DNA from: Piezodorus guildinii
Lineage: Eukaryota; Arthropoda; Insecta; Hemiptera; Pentatomidae
Direction: 5' to 3'
Length of the DNA: 64,000 bases
Assembly (NCBI GenBank): GCA_023052935.1
Contig: CM041298.1
Span: 18,149,371-18,213,370 of the forward strand
The notes under the pieces were generated by a model. That model searched no databases. It saw only the letters and a program-made list of their open reading frames with translations, and was not told the origin of the DNA. This document shows, piece by piece, positions 10,673 to 20,640 of this stretch. The translations under genes were made by a program, and so were the position numbers. Position 1 is the first letter of the stretch, and the number at the start of each line of letters is the position of its first letter.

Positions 10673-11149
10673 TTTTTTGTATTAGATTTTACACTAAGCG
10701 TTAATGAAGAATTGCTCGATCACCATAAGCTTTTGATATTGTATCAGATCCCACAATATGACTAGGCATTTATGAAACACATATTTAGCGCAAATTTTCT
10801 TTTTGGTCCTTTGTTTTTTATAATCTTGCCTCCTCGCCTCCTTCATTGGCTTATTTGAAGGTAGGTTTGTTTTACACCATTTTAAAGCTGATTAATTGAG
10901 AAAGTTTTGCCATAATTCGGAAATCTAAAACGACAGAACTCTGCGAGCCATAGTCGATTCCTTCGTGATTTTCACATACCGCCTTCATCAATTAATTAAT
11001 GATATTAATTCAAATATAATCATAAGTTTACATATATACATGAGACCCATCTATAACACAGATGTGCAAATTGATGGATGAATATGAATTGGAATTGATT
11101 AAGATCAATGGAGGACATTTCAAGAGCTATATTTATATAATGCTCAAAC
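10673..11149. other. Unassigned stretch
   Basis: No recognised feature; mixed AT-rich DNA between family A and the jockey fragment. Confidence 0.35.
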
Positions 11150-11998
11150 TTTTTTTTTTATATATTTATTTATTGAAATTCACAACTGTAATTTATATTA
11201 CAACAACTAAATATATTTAAAAAAAAATCACATGAGACAGACTTGTAAAGGAGCAACCCAATGGAAGCACTCCAGTAACTATTTTAAACAAGAAGGTCTC
11301 GAGGCCATCTTCTTTTCAGACTCCTCGGAGGATTATCAGGAATCGAAGAGGAAGCAAGAGTTGAAACTAGTGGGTTGGGGTGGGAATGGAGTTTGTCATA
11401 GAAGGATTGATATCTAGTTCGGGACAAATCAGCAACATATGGAACATTTAGGTCTTTATGGATGATTTTATTTGTGACAAAGTAAGGAGCGTTGAGGATT
11501 TTTCGAAGGATTTTGGATTGTAAGGATTGAATGGTTTAGACAAGCCCCAAAGCTCAACTCCGTGAGTCCAAAAGGCCTGATGATAGTCATGTAGAGGAGT
11601 CTTTTGTAGTTAAGTGAGAGGTTAGAGCGTTGTCAAGTAAGTGTTGAAGTAATCGAAATCGGTGAACAGTTTCTTGTCGCTTCAGTCTTGTGTGCGGATT
11701 CCATGTGAGACGTTTGTCAAGGAGGAGTCTAAATAACGGATCTGTTCAACAGGGACAAGCGGTATATCATTAAAGGACACTGTAGGGCATGATGCCATTG
11801 GTTTACGACGGAGGGTAAAGGCAATTTAGTGGGATTTGTCTGAATTTATTTTTATTCTACAATTCCGACACCATATCTGGAGGTCTCTTATGTGGAATTG
11901 TAGGGTTTGAGAGGCAATAGTTGGATCGTTATTGACTGATAACACAGAAGTGTCATCAGCATACGTGGAAAGGAAAGTGTTAGGATTGGTTGGGATGT
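11150..11998 (-). pseudogene. Jockey-like non-LTR element (family J1), RT palm to 3' end
   Basis: On the minus strand the piece starts at the RT active site, TYADDTSVLSVNND (about 11940-11965), followed by the block LRRKPMASCPTVSFNDIPLV. The C-terminal part matching 4848-5261 follows, then a T-run on plus (11151-11159), which is the poly-A tail. Several frameshifts and stops break the frame; the open frame 11232-11417 on plus is antisense. It is truncated immediately 5' of the catalytic YADD. Closest relative in the window: 57385-58208. Confidence 0.75.
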
Positions 11999-12744
11999 AT
12001 GCTTAAATTTTAAATTATTTTTAAGCAACATTTAAATTTTAGAGTTTCTCCTATTTTCTATGGATTGGTGATTGAGACGGTGATTACCAAAAGGTACAAT
12101 AACCATTTTAGAAAATTGTATACACATTAATTAAAAGTTAACACGCTGCACTGTGTACTTATTTGAGAATGTGGAAGAGGTCTTACTGGGGCCAAGACAG
12201 CGAGAAGAGGATCGAGTCTGGATACGGCGCTATCTACCATATGTTTTTTAAAAACAACCGAAGTATGACAGTTATATAGCTACATTAATGTTTAAAATGA
12301 TGTATTTCATTCTTTTAATTTCAATTTTAAACAAGCTTAAAGTGAAATTAATTACAAATAAATTATAATGAACTAATTATGTCTAGTTGGGCATGAACAA
12401 CTACCCTCTTTCACGACTACTTGCAAGCATAAACTAACAAAAATGGCCACTACTTATATGAATCACAGCATCCGTTGTAAGCTGAAAAGAAGTTGGATGA
12501 GGGACCTCCTGACATAAATAGAAAAAGAAATCAAGCTATTGTAGTAAGAGATGCTGCTGAGTATTACTCTATATAGTACTCCTATCACGCCACAAGATAG
12601 AACCTACACCATCGCATTTACTAGCTTTTTATGAAGTTAACAGATATGAATGAAAACATTAAGATTAAAAAGAAATTAATTTCATGAATTTCACTTTAAA
12701 ATATATATATTTTTAAATATTCATTTCTTTATTTACTCTTTTCA
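11999..12744. other. Unassigned stretch
   Basis: No motif, repeat or ORF of note was recognised on either strand. Confidence 0.35.
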
Positions 12745-13262
12745 GAAGAAATCTAACATTTTTGTGTATCAGATAATATTTTTTTCTAAAATCAGTCTCT
12801 TTTCAACGGTATATTATACGTCTATATTACTCTTCTTAAAATAAAAAAAAAAATAGTTTTTTTCTTTTATCTAACTAATTGGCTATCAAATACGTCCTAC
12901 TTGTTTATTTAGCCGTCCTTCATCAATGTTACTTAGGTAATATGGTTAATCTTTTGGAATGTACTAAATTAAAGGTAGTTAAGACGAAGAAAATTTAAAA
13001 TATCGGCATTTAAGCCGTCCCAGACTACTATCAATGAGAATAAAACCTACATGATATTAACGATATGATATTACATCGATATTTTGAGTTTAATCAAAAT
13101 CGTTTGAACCGTTTGTGAGTAACTCGTAAAAAGGTACAAAATACATAGTATAAAATACCACTTCCGATCAGCTGATTTTAGAAAAAAAAGTTGCTGTATC
13201 ATCTCAGGCGAGTAGTTGTCTCAAATATGAAATCCTCCTTTTTCGTTTTTGTGCTGGGCTTA

Positions 13263-13317
<55 letters not shown>

Positions 13318-13412
13318 AAAACGTGTATTTCTATTGAAAACTGGAATTCGAAAATTGAAAATTTTCACGTTCACAATACTTTCCCTTACTACATATTTCA
13401 GATATAGGTAAG
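12745..13412 (-). repeat. Family A repeat, partial
   Basis: It runs from the region of AGATAATATTTTTTTCTAAA through the AC tract (13265-13314) to ATTTTCACGTTCACAATACT and TTTCCCTTACTACATAT. The family's 3' terminal part is missing on the left side. Confidence 0.65.
13265..13314. repeat. (CA)n microsatellite inside family A
   Basis: About 25 uninterrupted AC dinucleotides at the position where all family A copies carry an AC/TG tract. Unlike 33.5 and 41.2 kb, no R1 element has inserted here. Confidence 0.9.
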
Positions 13413-13414
13413 TG

Positions 13415-13774
13415 ACAGTTATATGTAATAACTAAATAAAAGAGAAAACAATTTTGTTAACCTGTAAAGGTGTATTATTATCTGTGGTTTATTTATTGAT
13501 ATGAGACAAACAACTTAACGAGAAACAAAAGTATTACGGAAGAAATGTATGCGAAGAAAGAGAAAAACAGATTAAGAAATATAGGAAGAGAGAGAAGTGA
13601 GAAACAGGCGCAATAGGAATTCTTTTCCGCATGACTGATCTGCCTTGCGGTAGGCCAATATCTGTTATACAGCTACGCCTTAAATTTTTAATATCAGCAT
13701 AACATAAATACGACATATGGCAATATTATTTTTACACATAAAACGCCCATACACTAATTTATGTATATATATAT
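13415..13774. other. Unassigned stretch
   Basis: The minus frame 13534-13716 (60 codons) shows a hydrophobic C-terminus but no recognisable domain. A short (TA)n occurs near 13763-13776. Confidence 0.3.
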
Positions 13775-13800
13775 ATAACTAAAACGATTATTCAACTGCT

Positions 13801-14435
13801 GGAAGGAATTAGTCCGGGTGGCGGTCATTAAATGGAACAACTAAATAGTTTCAACTATTTTATTGTTTGCCAACGTTTCGACCCCCTTTGTGGGTCATCA
13901 TCAGGGCGCATGGTGGGAGAATGGAAACTTGGACAACGGTCAACTAATTACATCCACAATGATAAAAAGAACACGGGAACAACAAAAAGATACATCCTCC
14001 TCAACTCTCCGCCGTAGCGTCAGAATACAAAATCGCAAGCAGGACATACTATCTACATCTCAACAACAGCAGGCATTCGCATCTCAACAAGCCATCATTT
14101 CTACACCTTCAGGTGACTCACGCTCTTCTCATCACCACATTTCCAGTTCTAAAAAGGTAACAACTCCTCGATCACCACCACAACGACCAAACCCTCAGTC
14201 GACCGCTCTTTTGGGTTCTTCTAGACCATCACACCGCTATCACACTAGGTTAAATAGTAATGGTGACCTAGTTTCCATTCTCCCACCATGCGCCCTGATG
14301 ATGACCCACAAAGGGGTCGAAACGTTGGCAAACAATAAAATAGTTGAAACTATTTAGTTGTTTCATTTAATGACCGCCACCCGGACTAATTCCTTCCAGC
14401 AATTCTCAACGGTCAACTAATTACATCCACAATGG
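13801..14435 (+). mobile_element. Penelope-like non-autonomous element with inverted terminal repeats
   Basis: Left (13801-13928) and right (14271-14401) repeats of about 130 bp are inverted and nearly identical, with two or three differences by eye. Beyond the right repeat lies a tail (14402-14435) carrying CAACGGTCAACTAATTACAT, which also occurs just inside the left repeat (13935-13962). A 13-bp target duplication TTATTCAACTGCT flanks the unit (13788-13800, 14436-14448). Inverted terminal repeats plus a roughly 30-bp tail extension are reported for Penelope-like elements. The repeats contain CCTGATGATGACCC...GGGGTCGAAACGTTGG, a block resembling their conserved CTGATGA/GAAAC ends. No RT or GIY-YIG region is present, so it would be non-autonomous. 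Insertion looks recent. Confidence 0.55.
13863..14357 (+). CDS. 164-codon ORF inside the Penelope-like element, unknown function
   Basis: It is open across nearly the whole element. The parts within the inverted repeats (residues about 1-22 and 138-164) are probably not biologically meaningful. The unique core (about residues 33-137) is Ser/Thr/Gln/Pro/Arg-rich and low in hydrophobics, with basic patches TLRRSVRIQNRKQ and RYHTRLNSNG, and looks disordered. No RT, GIY-YIG, zinc finger or transposase motif is visible. It could be a captured exon, an N-terminal piece of an element protein or chance. Start choice is arbitrary: an upstream boundary in the unique core is equally possible. No promoter evidence. 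Confidence 0.3.
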   Translation: MFANVSTPFVGHHQGAWWENGNLDNGQLITSTMIKRTREQQKDTSSSTLRRSVRIQNRKQDILSTSQQQQAFASQQAIISTPSGDSRSSHHHISSSKKVTTPRSPPQRPNPQSTALLGSSRPSHRYHTRLNSNGDLVSILPPCALMMTHKGVETLANNKIVETI

Positions 14436-14545
14436 TTATTCAACTGCTTTATCCGCTTCATCTTTGGGATACCCAGGGACACTTCTGTCACCCGATTCCA
14501 CGAAGAGTTGAAGTGGCTTTACCCTTCCTATACCTTTCTTACATA

Positions 14546-14870
14546 CTTTCCTATCTACCTACCTACATCCCATTCCACCAAATTGTACCTAGTTTCCACT
14601 CTCTTACAACACGGTACTTATCTCCACTCTACTCCATATTTCAATGTTTCTTAATTCATGTAATTTTTTATACTTTTGTACATTATCTTTAGTCATTATC
14701 TGCTCTGTATAGCCCTCTCATTATTATACATTTGCCATTGTAATTTAATTAACCGATTTTGATTACACATCTAGTTTCTTTTTATGTTTTTATATTGACA
14801 TCCTTTAGCTCAATATTTTTTTAAATGGCATACTTAATCTTATTATAAATGTATCTCTTTTGTATCTTTT
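14546..14870. other. Unassigned stretch, perhaps an older Penelope-like body
   Basis: It lies between the CR1-like fragment and an isolated Penelope-like terminal repeat. No ORF or motif is recognised; T-rich. Confidence 0.3.
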
Positions 14871-14988
14871 TAGCCCTGATGATGACCCATAATGGGGGTC
14901 GAAACGTTGGCAGAAAATAAATGGTTGAAACTACCTAATTCTATCATTTATCGACCGCCACCCGGACTAATTCCTTCTAGTAATTTAT
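14871..14988 (+). repeat. Diverged solo copy of the Penelope-like terminal repeat
   Basis: AGCCCTGATGATGACCCATA...GGGTCGAAACGTTGGC and GACCGCCACCCGGACTAATT match the right repeat of the element at 13801-14435 with more substitutions. It is in the same orientation as that repeat. Confidence 0.6.
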
Positions 14989-15092
14989 TTTTATTTCTAA
15001 CTCTATTTAAAAATTCATTTTTTTTTTTGTCTTAATTGATTTTAACAACGAAGGTAAGTGAAAGTTGTGTATTGTGCGCACCAGATTATTAA
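14989..15092 (+). repeat. Family A repeat, 3' terminal fragment
   Basis: TTTATTTTTATTTCTAACTC through GAAGGTAAGTGAAAGTTGTG to GCGCACCAGATTATT; only the last roughly 105 bp of the family. Confidence 0.6.
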
Positions 15093-15160
15093 TATATTGT
15101 AAATGTTATTATTAAGGTACTTGCCACTGGATAATAAAGGTGTTATTTATTATTATTAAA
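15093..15160 (+). repeat. CR1-like 3' tail fragment
   Basis: TTGTAAATGTTATTATTAAG, then ACTTGCCACTGGATAATAAA, then TTATTATTA, resembles the tails at 49860 and 54010 (GGGACTTGTCCCAGAATAAT). A family A end lies directly upstream, as at 48116. Confidence 0.45.
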
Positions 15161-15231
15161 TTTTTCTCTTTCTAAACCACCTTATATTCAACTTTTTTTC
15201 ATCTGAGACATATCCTTTATTTCATTCCTAT

Positions 15232-15351
15232 GGCCTTCTTTATATTTGCTCAACCCTCCGGTTAAAATCTGGAATTCCCTAGCGCAAGCCCTTCGCGACT
15301 ATAAAACCCTTCCCGTAAGACCCATTTATTCATTCCTAATAGAATTATAAC
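15232..15351 (+). pseudogene. Fragment of a CR1/L2-type ORF C-terminus
   Basis: Plus-strand reading gives LNPPVKIWNSLAQALRDYKT followed by LPVRPIYSFLIEL and a stop. The pattern W-N-S-L-x-x-x-L-R-x2-K/T-L matches the conserved end of CR1/L2-type ORF2 proteins. A short remnant of a family different from the neighbouring copies. Confidence 0.4.
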
Positions 15352-15384
15352 TCAGTGCCTGGTTTGTAATGTTCTCTTCCTTCT

Positions 15385-15475
15385 ATTCTTTTAGTATTTT
15401 TTTTTTAATTTTGGTTTAAATGCGAAAAACTGCAAATGGTTATTATCGCACATTCTCTATTATTTGAAGATACGA
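15385..15475 (-). repeat. I-like element 3' tail fragment
   Basis: On minus, CAATAATAACCATTTGCAGT-type sequence followed by TTTTTCGCATTTAAACCAAA matches the 3' end of the I-like copies at 2.8 kb and 5.5 kb (CGCAGTTTTTCGCTCTTAAA). Confidence 0.5.
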
Positions 15476-15627
15476 TATACTGAAACAAAAACCAAGAATC
15501 TAGCAGAAATCTTTTTTCTCATGATAAAATCTTAAAATAGATGTATAAATGTGCTATTATGTTATTGTTTTTTAATTTAGTTTGTCCAACAAAGTTGCGA
15601 AAAAATAAATGGAATTATATTATGAAT

Positions 15628-15733
15628 AAAATTGGAGGCGGATGTCTACTTCACTACTATTTTATTGAAAAAAATATTCGCACTACGTTTCGGCTACAAA
15701 TAGTGGTGAAGTAGACATCAGCCTCCAATTTTA
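15628..15733. repeat. Short inverted repeat (hairpin) with GAAACGT motif
   Basis: Arms of about 35 bp, AAAATTGGAGGCGGATGTCT... and its complement ending at 15733, flank a roughly 35-bp loop with few mismatches. The minus strand carries GTAGCCGAAACGTAGTGCG, reminiscent of Penelope-like ends. No ORF. Confidence 0.55.
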
Positions 15734-15856
15734 CTCATAAAAAATTTGACTTTATCCTAAAAGAATCTACACCTTATATGGAATTATATTGTTACGATAG
15801 TAACATTTATAATGGAGTAACTTATAATAATAACTTATAATGGAGTAATTTATAAT

Positions 15857-16888
15857 AATCCGAGCAAACCAGCACCATTAGGAATAAGATCGAGGGCTTA
15901 CGTCGAAGAACTTCTTCACATGCATCTCAATAAGACAACAGAAACAATAGAAGCACCATGGGACCAAACAGTACCAAGAACAAACTTAACTCTGACAAAG
16001 TATAACAAAACTGACACACCGCACTATGTACTAAGAGAAAAATACAATGAAATTATATGTGATCATTCAGATTACACAAAAATATTCACAGACGGCTCCA
16101 AAATAAATGATCAAGTTGGGCTGTCTATTGTTACACCCGTAAGTATCCTTAAATTCAAACTGCCTAACCTAAGTAGCGTATATACTGCGGAACTTGTAGC
16201 AATATTAAATGCACTTGAATTCATTAGGTCACGTGATGAGTCAAAGTTCGTTATATGCACCGATTCCCTATCCGCCCTTAAGAGCCTTCATAATATTTGC
16301 ATTGATAACCCAATAATTAATAAGATCAGAAAATATGTGGGAGATTTAAAAATACTGAAAAAAGAACTAGTGTTCTTGTGGATTCCATCCCACGTAGGCA
16401 TTGATGGCAATGAGGAAGCGGATCGGGCTGCTAAAGAAGCTGCATTGTCAAACGTCCAAATCCACCCAACTTACATCAAGGAAGACGTAAAAAATTACCT
16501 TAAGGTCAAAATATATCAGGCATGGGAACAGATGTGGTCGGAACTTGACAACACCAATAAATTAAGAAATATCAAGCAATCGCCTGATCCATGGAATACA
16601 TCATTGCGAAGTAATCGCCGCGAGGAAACTGCTTTGGCGAGACTTCGCATAGGACATAGCAGACTCACACATCTCCATCTCATCCTCAGGCAGCCCGTAC
16701 CAATGTGTGACTTGTGTAGAGTGCCTCTCTCAATAAAACACATAATTGAGAACTGCCCCAAATTTCATGTACAAATGGATAAACTTAACCTAGCTAGATC
16801 GTTGAGTGAGAGCTTGAAGGACTCTAGTGAAACAGTTAGTTCACTGATTAGGTTCGTCAAAGAATGTTCTCTGCTCCCGGAACTATAA
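15857..16888 (+). CDS. I-like non-LTR retrotransposon, RNase H and zinc-knuckle C-terminus (5'-truncated)
   Basis: This is the best-preserved retroelement frame in the window: open from about 15857 (NPSKPAPLGIR), first Met at 15920, stop at 16886. RNase H motifs are complete, numbered from that Met: IFTDGSK (Asp58), TAELVAILNALE (Glu91), CTDSLSAL (Asp115), PSHVGIDGNEEADRAAK (His158, Asp168). RNase H removes RNA from the RNA:DNA hybrid during retrotransposition. After it come ALARLRIGHSRLTHLHL and the knuckle MCDLCRVPLSIKHIIENC. Endonuclease and RT are missing, so it is a truncated copy. An A-rich, (TA)n-containing tail follows. RNase H places it in the I/R1/LOA group; I favour I-like. The antisense frame 16516-16761 is a shadow. 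Confidence 0.8.
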   Translation, partial: NPSKPAPLGIRSRAYVEELLHMHLNKTTETIEAPWDQTVPRTNLTLTKYNKTDTPHYVLREKYNEIICDHSDYTKIFTDGSKINDQVGLSIVTPVSILKFKLPNLSSVYTAELVAILNALEFIRSRDESKFVICTDSLSALKSLHNICIDNPIINKIRKYVGDLKILKKELVFLWIPSHVGIDGNEEADRAAKEAALSNVQIHPTYIKEDVKNYLKVKIYQAWEQMWSELDNTNKLRNIKQSPDPWNTSLRSNRREETALARLRIGHSRLTHLHLILRQPVPMCDLCRVPLSIKHIIENCPKFHVQMDKLNLARSLSESLKDSSETVSSLIRFVKECSLLPEL

Positions 16889-16936
16889 GAAAAAAAATAA
16901 AGAAAGAAAGAAAACAAAAAAATAATAGTAGTAATA

Positions 16937-16986
<50 letters not shown>

Positions 16987-17165
16987 AATAAATAAAGAAA
17001 AAATTGGAATAAATCCACTAATTCAGAATGTGCTAACAAAAGAATAATAAAAAAAATAAACAATAAAAAAAAGAATAAATAAAAAAAATATAAAAAAAAT
17101 AAATAAATAAAAAAATAGAAGGAAAAATAAATAAATAAAAAGAAGAAAAAAGAGTAAAACAAATC
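16889..17165. repeat. A-rich tail with (TA)n microsatellite
   Basis: A-rich DNA with a (TA)n block at about 16945-16983 follows the I-like stop codon. It is probably the element's 3' tail, expanded. The minus frame 16857-17162 (Phe/Ile/Tyr-rich) is a translation of this simple sequence and not a gene. Confidence 0.7.
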
Positions 17166-17585
17166 TGTTACTACAAATTTATTCGGTGCTAATAACCAAG
17201 AGGTTGAGCACCTACTCCAATACCCTAACCCTAACCCTAATGGAGTAACTAATATTTGTTAATAATAAATTTGTTGATAAAACTGTTTGTCGTCAGAAAT
17301 AAAAGAAAAATCTATTTGCAATAATAGATTTTAGTTTTTTGGCCGATGGGCTCAAGTTGTACGTTAGTCTGTCGTGGTATAAAAATATTCAGCAGTAACT
17401 GAAATTGTAGGTTCACGTCCTAGTGGAATTATTCTTTGTCAAATAGTATGGTGCATCTACGATTTTTTAAAACAATTTAGATTGGAAAAAATTTATTCTT
17501 TGGTTGTTGGAGGTTTTGACAGAGCTTTCATTATATTTGAAATAGACTGACAAAGCTTGAAAGAAGATGGTTTGAATTTTTTTCG
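17166..17585. other. Unassigned stretch with a short hexamer repeat
   Basis: It contains TACCCTAACCCTAACCCTAA (17221-17240). The rest shows no recognised feature, apart from a weak tRNA-like pairing of GCCGATGGGCTCAAG and TAGGTTCACGTCC near 17340-17430. Confidence 0.3.
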
Positions 17586-18303
17586 TCTAACGCACCTTTG
17601 GTTTTGTAGATTCGAAAAAAAACAAAAAAAAAAACATATCTTCTAATTAACGTTAATAAAATATTTTAAATATACTACTAATAACCAAACATATACAAAG
17701 TTGACAACCAAATAAAGGAGAAAAGAGAAAAAATATTTGTATACGTAACTTAATTTTAATTTTTTTTTTTTTTTTTGCTTAATATGCTATTACAATCTTA
17801 GGAAAATGTAATGCAGAATGACGAAAAAGTATTAAACTTATGTTTTTATATTATATAATGATTTCTAGTACCTTTAACTTTGTACATTCGAAAAATTTAA
17901 CATTCTTAAAAATCATCTTATAAGCATTGATAATAAAAAACTAAATACACAAGTTGAATGAATTTGGAAACCACCTAAAAGAAAAAATAGTAGAAATAAT
18001 TTTAAATGTAATTGTTTTGTTCTTTTTTTAAAATGGAAAAATATTGATGCGTAATATGGCTATGGAAATCTAAAGATTTTAGAAAAATCTTATATAAAAA
18101 GCTGTATGAGGTAATGAGGAGTCATTAAAGGTGGATGAAATTATGAGATTGTTGTAAATAATAATTGATATTGTTAGGTTAATAAAATGCAACACACGTT
18201 TCCATCGATAATCAGTTTAATTCTTTAACGTTTTTTTTCAATAATTCTTAAAATGGTTTTAGCAACAGGAGTAAGTGAAAGTAAATGTTGCGGCCTACAG
18301 ATT
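17586..18303 (+). repeat. Family A repeat, diverged, partly duplicated
   Basis: The segment CACCTTTGGTTTTGTAGATT...CCAAATAAAGGAGAAAAGAG (17596-17730) is repeated in diverged form at 17868-18000. The copy then runs to GGAGTAAGTGAAAGTAAATG and a T-run at 18301. High divergence suggests age; the internal duplication could also be two overlapping copies. Confidence 0.5.
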
Positions 18304-18385
18304 TTTTTTTTTTATATTTACTGTTCAATTTATTAATTTTACCGATCTTTGGGTAAATCTCATCATAAAAAATTAAATTTAAAAC

Positions 18386-18515
18386 AAGGTGGTCCCGAGC
18401 CTGTGCGATATCAGTTCCTCGTTATAGATCCCTATCCTAATTAAACCTGGATAGGCAAAATTTAGGACTCCCACTGTAGCAACGTCCGATTAGCCACAAC
18501 AGCATAAAGGGACGT
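18386..18515 (+). repeat. tRNA-derived SINE (S1), 3' half
   Basis: AAGGTGGTCCCGAGCCTGTG, CCTGGATAGGCAAAATTTAG and TCCGATTAGCCAC match the 3' half of S1. The tRNA-like head is missing. Confidence 0.65.
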
Positions 18516-18540
18516 TAAATGCATAAACATCCTGACACAG

Positions 18541-19072
18541 GACTGAAACGACAAGAAACTGCTCGAATATATCGATTACTAAAACAAGTGTTCAGTAAGT
18601 ACTAGAAATGCGTTCAAAACTTCCAATATATTACAACAGACTCATTTACATCACTATTATCAAACCTATTCGGACATATAGAATCGAGCTTTGGGGTTCT
18701 ACGAAATCATCTCATTCCTCCCGCATCCAGTCCTTACAATCCAAAATCTTTCGCAAAATCCTGAATGCCGAATCAACTCCTCCATAATGACCTAAACATT
18801 CCGAATGTTGTAGACAGACCGTGGTAGATACTCCTCTATTCATTCTAAACCTCCTGCCCACACAAACCCATTTGTCCGTAATTTATCGTCCCTAGATATC
18901 CTGATAACCCTCCGAGGCGACTAAAAAGGTGGCCTCGGGACCTACTGCCTTAAAATAGTTAGTGAAGTGCTACCTATCACTGGGTAGTTCTTCCTCAACA
19001 CATTTGTATGTCTTTTTTTTTTATTCTGCATATTGTGTTGTTTAATAGAGTTGTAAATTACTATAAATTAAA
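18541..19072 (+). pseudogene. Jockey-like element (J1), 3' end, decayed
   Basis: CGACAAGAAACTGCTCGAAT opens a sequence matching 4848-5390. Translation in mixed frames recovers YYNRLIYITIIKPIRTYRIE, LWGSTKSSHSSRIQSL and KILNA, with frameshifts after about 18765. The tail is short (AATTAAAAAAATG). Inactive. Confidence 0.65.
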
Positions 19073-19676
19073 AAAATGAAATGTACAAACAAAACAATAA
19101 ATAAACAAATTTATTACAGACAAAATGACTATCGCTTAAAGGAAACCAGTATATTTATAATACACAAGTGTTATGAATTACCAATTAAGTGGACTTGGGT
19201 TGTGATTATAACCAACTGCTTCGCCTTGACCCGCAGACATTTAAGTCCACAAAGGACTTGGTTTTCATCAAACTTCATGGCTCCGAAGTCCCTGGAGTAA
19301 TCAGAGTCGGCACGAGTTTATGAATTATTAAAATGGTCATAATCAACTCCGACAACATAAGGGTTTGATTAAATTGTTGTTTTTATCGATTTATGTTGAG
19401 TCAATGTGTTTAATTAAACTGATTCTAATTATCTATTATCATAAATGAATCAAATGCATATAGTTACACTACAATATTGGTCTAGGGATATCAAAGAAAA
19501 GGATTCGGTAAACACTATCAACGGCACAGTCAACAAAAGGTATAAACTAATTCTTCTAATTAAAATATTTCGCCTACAAACCCTGAAATCCGTAAAATTT
19601 TACGAATCACTAATCAAAAAGTTTCGGTTGACAGTGTCGTAAAGTATATGGAACGTAAGTAGTTAGATTTTAGTAG
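19073..19676. other. Unassigned stretch
   Basis: Frames 19076-19300 and 19445-19642 are short, without motifs, and unsupported. No repeat was recognised. Confidence 0.3.
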
Positions 19677-19795
19677 GGGGTCACCTGTGGAGTTTGGCAG
19701 GCGAACGTCTTCCTACCCAAAATCCTTGATTATGACGGTCTTTTGAAGGATCGAAATGTTGTCTCAAGCCTGTGCGATATCAGGTATTTTTAAGA
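19677..19795 (+). repeat. tRNA-derived SINE (S1), degenerate fragment
   Basis: GGGGGTCACCTGTGGAGTTT and CAAGCCTGTGCGATATCAGG match S1 head and middle with many changes and an internal deletion. Confidence 0.45.
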
Positions 19796-19959
19796 TCCCA
19801 TACTATTAATTGGATAGGAAATATAGCATTAAGTGATGTTAAATTAATAAAAAAACAAGTTGGATTTAGACAGGTAAATTGTTATATAGTCTACATAGAG
19901 TTTCAAACTTTTTGGAGTATGTGCTATTTAATATGTAAAGTACTGGTAAGTAACTGTCT

Positions 19960-20400
19960 TTGAAAGTGCTTGTGTGGCCAATCTAGCTCAAAAACAATTA
20001 GTTTAAAACTGAAATTTCTTATTTTAGGAAGATATATGCCTGAGTTGGTACAGCAGCTTTTTCAACAAAATCGCAAACCAAAAGAGCCACTTTATACCAT
20101 ACAATTTACACCTTCTTACACTTTTCTCAAAAACTGTTTCAACGTTCTTTACTAAACTCGTTATATCGATGTAACATTTAATGTGCTTTAATATCATGTG
20201 GGTTTCTTTGTCTGACACTGTAAAATGCTGAATTTTTGTATTTTCTTCCGCTAAAATAACTTTCAATTTGTAGATTCCAAAAATATAACCGTATCATTTT
20301 ATTGGCATTGATAAAGAACAGATAAAAATACTTGTTGAACCAATTTGATGATAAACTAAAGGAGAAAAGACCAAAAATATTTGTTTATATAATTTTTTTT
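19960..20400 (+). repeat. Family A repeat, internal part
   Basis: CTAGCTCAAAAACAATTAGT through AGATATATGCCTGAG, AAAAGAGCCACTTTATACCA and GTTATATCGATGTAACATTT to GGAGAAAAGACC; both ends are missing. The minus frame 20024-20266 is a translation of this repeat. Confidence 0.6.
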
Positions 20401-20640
20401 TTTTTTTTGTATATAATAACAGTGAAACTTAAAATATATGGACCATTCTCAGCAAAACGTTCAATCGGGTGCGTCTTTCTTGAAAATTTCATAAGTTGAA
20501 TTTTCGTTCCATCCTTTTTTTTTTGTGTCTCTATATATGAAATCTGATCTGATGTAGCACTCAGCAGAGCTTGATTCGGTGTAATTATCAAAATAGTTAA
20601 TTAATTAATCATAAACATAAATGAGCACACATTAACTTCC
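20401..20640. other. Unassigned stretch
   Basis: Short T-runs. The minus frame 20385-20591 (68 codons) has no recognisable domain. Confidence 0.3.

Larger units (their letters stand above)
13775..14545 (+). pseudogene. CR1-like retroelement fragment, split by an insertion
   Basis: Plus-strand coding LKRLFNCF at 13775-13800 continues at 14436 as FNCFIRFIFGIPRDTS and HEELKWLYPSY to about 14540. It matches the same segment of the CR1-like copies at 49.3 and 53.5 kb. The two halves are separated by the 635-bp element 13801-14435, and the 13-bp TTATTCAACTGCT is duplicated at its borders. 5'- and 3'-truncated. Confidence 0.65.

Noticed and set aside
13265..13314. Repeating array considered as a CRISPR-like or regulatory array
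   Set aside because: Simple (CA)n microsatellite inside a transposon-derived repeat, in eukaryotic DNA.
16857..17162. 101-codon minus ORF rich in Phe, Ile and Tyr, resembling a membrane protein
   Set aside because: It translates an A-rich/(TA)n tail; a simple-sequence artefact.
17221..17240. CCCTAA repeated three times, telomere-like
   Set aside because: Only three units, and the usual insect telomere unit is TTAGG. Most likely chance or a short simple repeat.
19076..19300. 74-codon plus ORF next to GGCACGAG-like sequence
   Set aside because: No domain. The resemblance to a cDNA adaptor sequence is probably coincidental.
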